DNA from: Streptomyces sp. QL37
GTDB lineage: Bacteria > Actinomycetota > Actinomycetes > Streptomycetales > Streptomycetaceae
DNA length: 64,000 nucleotides
Direction of reading: 5' to 3'
Assembly (NCBI RefSeq): GCF_002941025.1
Contig: NZ_PTJS01000001.1
Location: 3,658,001 to 3,722,000 of the forward strand
Shown one piece after another: positions 58,171-64,000 of the stretch; the first letter of the stretch is position 1, and the number at the start of each line of letters is the position of its first letter. The position numbers and the translations under genes were made by a program. A model generated the notes under the pieces. It was given only the letters and a program-made list of their open reading frames with translations. It was not told the DNA's origin and searched no databases.

Positions 58171-58952
58171 GCACCTACGCCTTCTTCTGGCGCATCTCGG
58201 ACAGGGCCCCCCGCCCCCTCAGCCTCCAGGAGATGCTCGCGCAGACCCGGGAGCTGGGCGGCGAGGTCTTCCAGATCTGCGACTACGCGCTGATCGAGTC
58301 GTACGACGACGAGCAGCTCGACACCCTGCGCGCCACCGCCGCCGGCCACGGCATCACGCTGGAGCTGGGCACCAGGGGCGTACGCACGGAGCACCTGGCC
58401 ACCTACCTCCGCATCGCGCGGCGCCTGGGCGTCACCCTGGTCCGCTCCATGCTGAACACGGCGGACCACCGGCCGTCCGTCGCGGAGGCCACCACGCTTC
58501 TGCGCGAAGCCGTACCCGCCTACGCGGCGGCCGGTGTCACGCTCGGCCTGGAGACCTACGAACAGGTCTCCACCGACGACCTGCTGGCCGTCGTACGCGG
58601 TGTGGACAGCCCGAACCTCGGCGTCGTCCTCGACCCGGGCAACAGCGTCGCCCGGCTGGAGCGCCCGGTGGACGTCGTCGACGCCACCGCCCCCTACGTG
58701 GTGAACATCCACGTCAAGGACTTCTCCTTCTCCCGCCGCGACGGCTGGGTCGGCTTCACCTTCGCCGGCTGCCTTCTCGGCGAGGGCCTCCTCGACTACG
58801 GCGACATGATCCGCAAGGTCGGTCCCGACGAGCGTGGCATCAACCAGATCGTGGAGCACTGGCTCCCCTGGCAGGGCGATTTCGACGAAACCGCCCGCCT
58901 GGAGGACCGGTGGACCCGGCACAGCATCAACACCCTTCTGAGGAGCAAGTAA
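58158..58952 (+). CDS. oiaC: Sugar-phosphate isomerase/epimerase fold protein; probable 3-oxo-isoapionate decarboxylase
   Basis: 264 residues from GTG 58158 (GAAGGGG 8 bases upstream), starting inside the TIM-like gene. The AP-endonuclease-2/xylose-isomerase TIM barrel is recognised by 'LGGEVFQICDYALIE' near residue 33-47, 'TLGLETYEQVSTDDLLAVV' near 133 (metal-binding Glu), 'LGVVLDPGNSVA' near 155 (Asp), 'VVNIHVKDFSFSRR' near 180 (His, Lys) and 'GEGLLDYGDMI' near 210 (Glu). Metal-dependent isomerase folds include OiaC of the apionate pathway, which decarboxylates 3-oxo-isoapionate to L-erythrulose. Assigned by context with ApnO and LerK; a plain isomerase is the alternative. Confidence 0.75.
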   Translation: MYGLSTYAFFWRISDRAPRPLSLQEMLAQTRELGGEVFQICDYALIESYDDEQLDTLRATAAGHGITLELGTRGVRTEHLATYLRIARRLGVTLVRSMLNTADHRPSVAEATTLLREAVPAYAAAGVTLGLETYEQVSTDDLLAVVRGVDSPNLGVVLDPGNSVARLERPVDVVDATAPYVVNIHVKDFSFSRRDGWVGFTFAGCLLGEGLLDYGDMIRKVGPDERGINQIVEHWLPWQGDFDETARLEDRWTRHSINTLLRSK

Positions 58953-59821
58953 TGGCCACCGGATCCAGGACCGTCGCCGTCATCGGGGCCGCAGGCAAGA
59001 TGGGCCAGCGCGTCTCCGACAACCTGGTCAAGAGCGACTTCACCACTCTCTTCGCCGAGAACTCCCCCAAGGGGCAGGAGCTGATCCGTGAGCTCGGCCG
59101 CGAGCTGACGGACGGCGCCGACGCCGCCGCGCAGGCCGACGTCGTGATCCTCGCCGTCCCGGACGTCGTGCTCGGCACGGTCTCCGAGCAGCTCGTCCCG
59201 GTCATGAAGCCCGGCGCGATCCTGCTGACCCTGGACCCGGCCGCCGCGTACGCCGGTCTGCTGACCCGCCGCGCGGACGTGCACAACGCCGTGGCGCACC
59301 CCTGTCACCCGTCGGTGTTCCTGGAGCGCACGACGAAGGAGGAGTGGGCGGACACCTTCGGCGGCATCGCCGCCCCGCAGGAGGTCGTCGCCTCCTTCGA
59401 GCCGGCGGCCGAGTCCGCCGACCCGGCGGTCCAGGAGCTGGCCGAAGCGGTCATCAGCACCATGTACGCCCCGGTCGTCGAGGTGCACTGGGTGACGGTC
59501 AAGCAGCTCGCGGTCCTGGAGCCGACCCTCGTCGAGACGATCGCCTGCATGGTCGGCGCCCTGCTGACCGAGGCCCTCCACGAGACGGTCCACACGGTGG
59601 GCGTCCCGGAGAAGGCGGCCCGCGCGATGCTGCTCGGCCACACGCAGGTCGCACTGGCCAACACGCTCAAGGGCTCGAACCCGTTCTCCGACGCGTGCCT
59701 GATCGCGATGGACTACGGCCGCGAGTCCATCGTCCGCGAGGACTGGAAGAACGTCTTCAAGGACGACGAACTCGACAAGGTCATCACGCGGATGCTCAAG
59801 ATCAAGGAGATCAGGCGCTGA
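58952..59821 (+). CDS. apnO: 6-phosphogluconate-dehydrogenase-like oxidoreductase; probable D-apionate oxidoisomerase
   Basis: 289 residues; TAATG junction with the previous gene and GAGGAG upstream. The N-terminal Rossmann domain 'TVAVIGAAGKMGQRVSDNL' (GxxGxMG), 'ADVVILAVPDVVLG' near 66. The segment 'VHNAVAHPCHPSVFLERTTK' near 110 and the helical C-terminal domain ('LEPTLVETIACMVGALLTEA', 'EKAARAMLLGHTQVALANTL') are of the phosphogluconate-dehydrogenase C-terminal-like type found in ApnO. That enzyme oxidises and isomerises D-apionate with NAD+ to 3-oxo-isoapionate. Last gene of the operon, followed by a strong terminator. Confidence 0.78.
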   Translation: MATGSRTVAVIGAAGKMGQRVSDNLVKSDFTTLFAENSPKGQELIRELGRELTDGADAAAQADVVILAVPDVVLGTVSEQLVPVMKPGAILLTLDPAAAYAGLLTRRADVHNAVAHPCHPSVFLERTTKEEWADTFGGIAAPQEVVASFEPAAESADPAVQELAEAVISTMYAPVVEVHWVTVKQLAVLEPTLVETIACMVGALLTEALHETVHTVGVPEKAARAMLLGHTQVALANTLKGSNPFSDACLIAMDYGRESIVREDWKNVFKDDELDKVITRMLKIKEIRR

Positions 59822-59865
59822 CCCGGTCCTGACACCGGCGCCACCGCTCAGGTCCCCGCGAAACC

Positions 59866-59902
59866 GGGCCGGGCTCTCCATCAGGGGTGGAGGGCCCGGC
59901 CC
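59866..59902 (+). terminator. Terminator of the catabolic operon
   Basis: GGGCCGGGCTCTCCA-tcagggg-TGGAGGGCCCGGCCC, 15-bp arms with one mismatch, 45 bases after the last stop, followed by TTCGC. Confidence 0.9.
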
Positions 59903-59920
59903 TTCGCATGCCCCCTCGCC

Positions 59921-60538
59921 TCACACGCCGAGGATGCGGGAGATCCCGTAGTCGAAGCGTTCGTCGAAGGAGGCGTCCTCGAAGTGCTCGGCGGCCCGGG
60001 ACAGGGACGGGTACTCCCCCGCGTCCAGCCGCCGGGCGAACGCCGGACCCCTCGCGTCCGGCAGCGCCTGCTCCTCCTGGGCCAGCCCGAGGGTGAAGTA
60101 GACCAGGGTCCAGGCCGTCCAGACCGCCTCCCGCTCCCGCAGTCCGCCGGCCAGCAGCGCCTCGACCATCAACTCGGCGAAGCGGAGCGTGGCGGGCTCG
60201 GCGGCGTACGTCCCGGCCACGATCCTGGCCCCGTCCCGGTGGGCGAGCAGAGCCCGGCGGTAGCGGTGGAACAGCTCACGGACGCGGGGCTCCCAGGGCC
60301 CGGGCAGCCCCTCCACCGGCACCCCGGCCAGGATCGCGTCCGCCATCAGCTCCAGCAGCCGTGCCTTGGTCTTCGCATGCCAGAGCACGGTGTTCATCCG
60401 CACGCCGAGCCGGTCCGCGATGCCCCGGATCGAGAGCCCGTCCGCGCCCTTCTCGTCCAGCAGCTCCAGCCCCGCCCGCACCACCGCGTCAGGGCCGAGC
60501 CGGGTGGGCGCGGGATTCTCCGCTTGCTTCTTGGTCAC
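59921..60538 (-). CDS. TetR-class regulator (tetracycline-repressor subclass)
   Basis: 205 residues from GTG 60538. N-terminal HTH: 'LELLDEKGADGLSIRGIADR' then 'LGVRMNTVLWHAKTKARLLE' (about residues 23-63), the TetR/ActII subclass where the recognition helix usually reads '...LYWHVKNK'. The C-terminal domain is TetR_C_1-like ('RRALLAHRDGARIVAGTY', 'TAWTLVYFTLGLAQEEQA'). Divergent from the FAD monooxygenase with a perfect palindrome between, so it is probably that gene's repressor. Confidence 0.9.
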   Translation of the reverse strand: MTKKQAENPAPTRLGPDAVVRAGLELLDEKGADGLSIRGIADRLGVRMNTVLWHAKTKARLLELMADAILAGVPVEGLPGPWEPRVRELFHRYRRALLAHRDGARIVAGTYAAEPATLRFAELMVEALLAGGLREREAVWTAWTLVYFTLGLAQEEQALPDARGPAFARRLDAGEYPSLSRAAEHFEDASFDERFDYGISRILGV

Positions 60539-60567
60539 CGACCTAGTCTACTGGGCGTCCTACGCCA

Positions 60568-60582
60568 TTGGTCACTGACCAA
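60568..60582. promoter_or_regulatory. Palindromic operator between TetR and monooxygenase genes
   Basis: TTGGTCA-c-TGACCAA, perfect 7-bp arms, 30 bases from the TetR start and 20 from the monooxygenase start. A second inverted repeat GGCGT-cct-ACGCC lies at 60554-60566. Confidence 0.75.
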
Positions 60583-60601
60583 GAAACTGAGGAGCCGCCC
60601 C

Positions 60602-61840
60602 ATGGAACACGTCGTCATCGCGGGAGGCGGACCGACCGGCCTGTGGCTGGCCGCCGAACTCCGCCTGGCCGGGACGCCCGTCACCGTCCTGGAGACCAGG
60701 CACGAGCGCGACCCGCGCTCGAAGGCCCTCACCCTCCACCCCCGCACACTGGAGATCCTGGCCTTCCGGGGCGCCGTGGACCCCTTCCTCGCAGAGGGGC
60801 GGCGCATCCCCAGCGGGCACTTCGGCGGCCTGGACAGCCGGATGGACTTCGGCGTCCTGGACACCCCGTACCCCTTCACGCTCGCCCTGCCGCAGGCCCG
60901 CACCGAGGAGCTGCTGGAGGAACGCGCCCTGGCGGCGGGCGCCGACATCCGGCGCGGGCACCGGGTGACCGGCCTCACCCAGGACGAGGACGGGGTGACC
61001 CTGGAGGCGACCGGCCCAGAGGGCCCGTACACCCTGCGCGCCGCGTACGCCGTCGGCTGCGACGGCACCCGGAGCACCGTGCGCGCGGCCGCCGGGATCG
61101 CCTTCCCCGGCACGGACGCCACGACGTGGGGCTGGCTCGGCGACGTCGTCCTGGACGCCCCGCCCGAGGGCGCGGTGCACGCGGCCTCGGGTCCGGCCGG
61201 CGGCGTCATGGTCGTCCCGATGCCGGAGGGCGTCCACCGAATCGTCGGCGGCGACCCGGACAGCAACGGCCCGGACCACCCCGGCGAACTGACCCTGGAC
61301 GCCCTCCGCGCCAAGGTGACCCGGATCGCCGGCACCGACTTCGGGATGCGCGACCCGAGGTGGCTCTCCCGGTTCGGCAACGCCACCCGCCAGGCCGCCG
61401 CCTACCGCAAGGGCCGCGTCCTGCTCGCGGGCGACGCCGCGCACATGCACTACCCGGCCGGAGGCGTCGGCCTCAACGTCGGCGTCCAGGACGCGACGAA
61501 CCTCGGCTGGAAGCTGGCCGCGACCCTCGCGGGCACGGCCCCGGACGGCCTCCTGGACAGCTACCACACCGAACGCCACCCGGTGGGCGCCGACCTGCTG
61601 ACCAGCACCCGGGCGCAGACGGCGCTGATGAACGCCCGCTCGGCCGAGGGCGAGGACCTGCGTGCCCTGCTCGGCGAACTCATCGCCACCGTCCCCGAGT
61701 TCTCCCGGAACCTGGCCGAACGGCTCTCGGCGCTGAACGTCGCCTACCCCGCCCCCCACGACCAGCCCGCCCACCCCTTGACGGGCCACCGCGCCCCCAA
61801 CCTCGAACTCTCCGACGGCACGGCCCTGTTCACCGCCCCC
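60602..61840 (+). pseudogene. FAD-dependent aromatic monooxygenase, C-terminus cut off
   Basis: About 413 codons from ATG 60602 (GAGGAG upstream). 'VVIAGGGPTGLWLAAELRLA' (FAD-binding GxGxxG), 'GCDGTRSTVR' near residue 153 (DG motif) and 'GDAAHMHYPAGGVGLNVGVQ' near 277 (GD motif) place it in the PHBH/MhpA/TetX-type monooxygenases. The coding similarity stops in a run of ten C (61836-61845); the frame then continues through unrelated duplicated membrane-protein sequence. The usual thioredoxin-like C-terminal domain (about 80-100 residues) is missing. True disruption or an assembly fault are both possible. Confidence 0.85.
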
Positions 61841-62134
61841 CCCCCGCCGCTACCTCTCGCTGTACGAGACGGGCATGCAGATCCGGTTCGCCTCGGTCTT
61901 CGCGTTCTTCGTGGCAGGGGCGCTGGTGCTCGTGCGCAGGCTGCCGCCGGTGAACCGGCGGATGCCTGCCACGCTGCTCGCGGTGTGCGCCTGGGGCATG
62001 GTCGCCGGAATGCTGGCGGCGGCCGTCTCCGCGCCGTGGATCATCGCCTCGCACGGGCACGGCAGTTACCGCCTCCTGCCCCAGCTGGCGAGCATGGCTT
62101 CCTCCGGACAGCAGATCAACGTGGTGGCCTCGTT
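61841..62134 (+). repeat. Copy A: direct partial copy of the membrane-protein gene
   Basis: 294 bases that match 63196-63489 in the same orientation. The left border lies in the ten-C run; the right border is followed by GCTCG and then copy B. Encodes the residues starting 'RRYLSLYETGMQIRFAS' in a frame different from the monooxygenase. Confidence 0.95.
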
Positions 62135-62139
62135 GCTCG

Positions 62140-62650
62140 GCTGTCCGGAGGAAGCCATGCTCGCCAGCTGGGGCAGGAGGCGGTAACTGCCGTGCCCGTG
62201 CGAGGCGATGATCCACGGCGCGGAGACGGCCGCCGCCAGCATTCCGGCGACCATGCCCCAGGCGCACACCGCGAGCAGCGTGGCAGGCATCCGCCGGTTC
62301 ACCGGCGGCAGCCTGCGCACGAGCACCAGCGCCCCTGCCACGAAGAACGCGAAGACCGAGGCGAACCGGATCTGCATGCCCGTCTCGTACAGCGAGAGGT
62401 AGCGGCGGGGGGCGGCCGAGGCAGGGTCCGCGATGTCCCCCAGCACCCCGGTGCCGAAGCGGACCGAGTCCGGGGGATCGTACGACCACGGCGAGAGCCA
62501 TTGCTGGAGATCGGCGACCACCCGGCCGCCGAGCACGTCGGTGGCGCCCTGGAGATGCAGCGCGTTCGCGCCGGCCCCCGCCCACCACAGAAGCGCCGTG
62601 AGCAGCACCCCTCCGACCAGCGCCGCTGTCGCCGCGCGTCCGTAAGCCAT
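62140..62650 (-). pseudogene. Inverted, truncated copy of the membrane-protein gene (in copy B)
   Basis: Starts at ATG 62650 on the minus strand, the mirror of 62957, and runs about 170 codons identical to the right-hand gene apart from one change: Ala in place of Asp (62412 against 63195). It then leaves the real frame at 62140 and ends 'QPSNEATTLICC...' through the A/B junction. The intact copy is far longer, so this one cannot make a whole protein. Confidence 0.9.
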
Positions 62651-62797
62651 ATCCCGCCCCCCGAACCCCGAACCCCCGTCGGACGGAAGATTACGGCCCG
62701 TCGATCACGCCCGGATCACGGTCGCCGGCAGGTGACGGACCGAAACGCGGGCGTTATGTCTGATTCCGGTGTCCGTGGCTTCCCGATGACGGCTGGG
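62140..62797 (-). repeat. Copy B: inverted 658-bp arm
   Basis: Reverse complement of 62810-63467 with one mismatch that I can find (62412/63195). It pairs with copy A across a 27-base spacer (62113-62139) and with copy C across a 12-base spacer (62798-62809). Confidence 0.97.
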
Positions 62798-62809
62798 GCA
62801 CGGGGGTGG

Positions 62810-63467
62810 CCCAGCCGTCATCGGGAAGCCACGGACACCGGAATCAGACATAACGCCCGCGTTTCGGTCCGTCACCTGCCGGCGACCGTGATCCGGGCGT
62901 GATCGACGGGCCGTAATCTTCCGTCCGACGGGGGTTCGGGGTTCGGGGGGCGGGATATGGCTTACGGACGCGCGGCGACAGCGGCGCTGGTCGGAGGGGT
63001 GCTGCTCACGGCGCTTCTGTGGTGGGCGGGGGCCGGCGCGAACGCGCTGCATCTCCAGGGCGCCACCGACGTGCTCGGCGGCCGGGTGGTCGCCGATCTC
63101 CAGCAATGGCTCTCGCCGTGGTCGTACGATCCCCCGGACTCGGTCCGCTTCGGCACCGGGGTGCTGGGGGACATCGCGGACCCTGCCTCGGCCGACCCCC
63201 GCCGCTACCTCTCGCTGTACGAGACGGGCATGCAGATCCGGTTCGCCTCGGTCTTCGCGTTCTTCGTGGCAGGGGCGCTGGTGCTCGTGCGCAGGCTGCC
63301 GCCGGTGAACCGGCGGATGCCTGCCACGCTGCTCGCGGTGTGCGCCTGGGGCATGGTCGCCGGAATGCTGGCGGCGGCCGTCTCCGCGCCGTGGATCATC
63401 GCCTCGCACGGGCACGGCAGTTACCGCCTCCTGCCCCAGCTGGCGAGCATGGCTTCCTCCGGACAGC
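62810..63467 (+). repeat. Copy C: direct 658-bp arm, continuous with unique sequence
   Basis: Right arm of the B/C inverted repeat. It includes 147 bases upstream of the membrane-protein gene and its first 170 codons, then passes without a break into unique coding sequence, so this is the original locus. Confidence 0.97.
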
Positions 63468-64000
63468 AGATCAACGTGGTGGCCTCGTTCGGCGCGGCAG
63501 TCGTCACCGTGCTCGTGGCCCGGATCGCCGCCAAGGACGCCGGCCCACTGCCCCCGGCAGTCGTTCCGGTACGGGCGGCCCGCCTGGCCGCGACCACCGG
63601 CACCGCCGTGGTCGCCGTCTCCTTGCTGGTCCTCTCCTACGAGTCCGTCGCGGCGTCCATCCAGCGGGTCACCCTCTCCGGCGGGCTGCTCTCCGAGCCG
63701 GGCGACCTGCTCCGCACATGGCTGCTGCTCGGCGGCTGGAACGCCCCGGCGGCCGGTCCCCTCGGCCTCTGGTTCCTGTACCGCCTCGCCGACGTGCTGC
63801 TGCTCGCCGTGGTGTGGTGGGCGCTGCGGCTGCTGCCCGTCCTGCTGACCCGGGCCACCGTGCCGGCGATGGCGGCCGGCGGGGTCTGCGCGACGGTCGT
63901 CGGGCTGCTGGCGGCCCAGCTGTTCCAGTTCGCGGTGGTCGGAGCGGACTCGGGCCCGCGGTGGGGCCGGCAGTACCTGACCGGCGCTCTCGGCGGTCAC
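62957..64000 (+). CDS. Polytopic membrane protein, partial (runs off the window)
   Basis: ATG 62957, 348 codons visible without a stop. Starts 'MAYGRAATAALVGGVLLTAL' (TM1), then an extracellular region 'GATDVLGGRVVADLQQWLSP', followed by at least six further hydrophobic segments, such as 'FASVFAFFVAGALVLVRRLP', 'LLAVCAWGMVAGMLAAAV', 'TGTAVVAVSLLVLSYESVAA' and 'GGVCATVVGLLAAQLFQFAV'. No transporter signature is recognised. GGGGGGCGGG lies close upstream of the start. The first 170 codons are duplicated twice immediately upstream. Confidence 0.8.
   Translation, partial: MAYGRAATAALVGGVLLTALLWWAGAGANALHLQGATDVLGGRVVADLQQWLSPWSYDPPDSVRFGTGVLGDIADPASADPRRYLSLYETGMQIRFASVFAFFVAGALVLVRRLPPVNRRMPATLLAVCAWGMVAGMLAAAVSAPWIIASHGHGSYRLLPQLASMASSGQQINVVASFGAAVVTVLVARIAAKDAGPLPPAVVPVRAARLAATTGTAVVAVSLLVLSYESVAASIQRVTLSGGLLSEPGDLLRTWLLLGGWNAPAAGPLGLWFLYRLADVLLLAVVWWALRLLPVLLTRATVPAMAAGGVCATVVGLLAAQLFQFAVVGADSGPRWGRQYLTGALGGH

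Noticed and set aside
61841..63467. Insertion sequence or chromosome telomere
   Set aside because: No transposase gene, target-site duplication or terminal repeats flank the block, and single-copy coding sequence continues on the right side. The palindrome does not resemble the multiple short hairpins of Streptomyces telomeres.
62705..64000. Long open frame on the minus strand opposite the last gene, plus similar frame on the plus strand at 62400-62900
   Set aside because: It is the antisense frame of the membrane-protein gene in copies B and C; Gly/Arg/Gln/His-rich composition with no domain, and it appears on both strands only because the region is duplicated.

Overview
The window is high-GC DNA from an actinomycete, almost certainly a Streptomyces chromosome. 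The evidence is strong third-position GC bias in all real genes, GTG starts, a HrdD-type principal-like sigma factor, an FbiC F420-cofactor synthase, XRE/DUF5753 plus DUF397 pairs, a DUF6227 protein and at least one rare TTA (bldA-type) codon. Gene starts were chosen by ribosome-binding site and by ATGA/GTGA/TGATG junctions with neighbours.

Layout. Bases 1-3,091: end of an MFS exporter, an FmdB zinc-ribbon protein, methylthioadenosine phosphorylase, a SAF-like secreted or membrane protein with a GDA repeat, and MscL. Bases 3,133-8,563 (minus): a small hypothetical gene, then a tightly overlapping redox operon (integral membrane subunit, molybdopterin oxidoreductase, 4Fe-4S ferredoxin, Tat-type Rieske protein, small membrane protein). 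Bases 8,707-15,019 (minus): a ferric-siderophore ABC importer (ATPase, lipoprotein, fused FecCD permease) ending in a C39-peptidase-like protein. An iron-box-like element lies upstream, over the stop codon of an AraC regulator. Bases 15,114-28,685: P1 peptidase, DUF6227 protein, two DHA2 drug exporters with their regulators (WYL-type; TetR), hrdD, an acetyltransferase, a LigB dioxygenase/MarR pair, an M6-like secreted protease and an acyl-CoA synthetase.

Bases 28,686-45,852: a GC-rich tandem repeat, tRNA-Arg(CCT) with a strong terminator, a secreted beta-propeller, an ATP-grasp protein, membrane proteins, a D-Ala-D-Ala carboxypeptidase with a very long acidic N-terminus, a GPP34 protein, an XRE/DUF397 pair, a sodium:solute symporter, an ADP-ribosylglycohydrolase-like protein that has lost its metal-binding aspartates, an AhpD-like protein, a frameshifted DUF397 gene and an old-yellow-enzyme/MerR pair. 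Bases 45,887-52,814: TetR-MFS-SDR unit, an Rpn-nuclease remnant, fbiC and a HAD phosphatase.

Bases 52,818-59,902 carry the clearest metabolic system: a GntR regulator with a 19-bp palindromic operator, facing an operon of an ACS-family MFS importer and five translationally coupled enzymes. Their families and order fit D-apionate -> 3-oxo-isoapionate -> L-erythrulose -> L-erythrulose-1-P -> D-erythrulose-4-P -> D-erythrose-4-P (ApnO, OiaC, LerK, LerI, DerI). Bases 59,921-64,000: a TetR/FAD-monooxygenase pair whose monooxygenase is cut at a ten-C run. It is followed by three copies (direct, inverted, direct) of the start of a membrane-protein gene, a nested inverted repeat that is either a real fold-back rearrangement or an assembly/amplification chimera.
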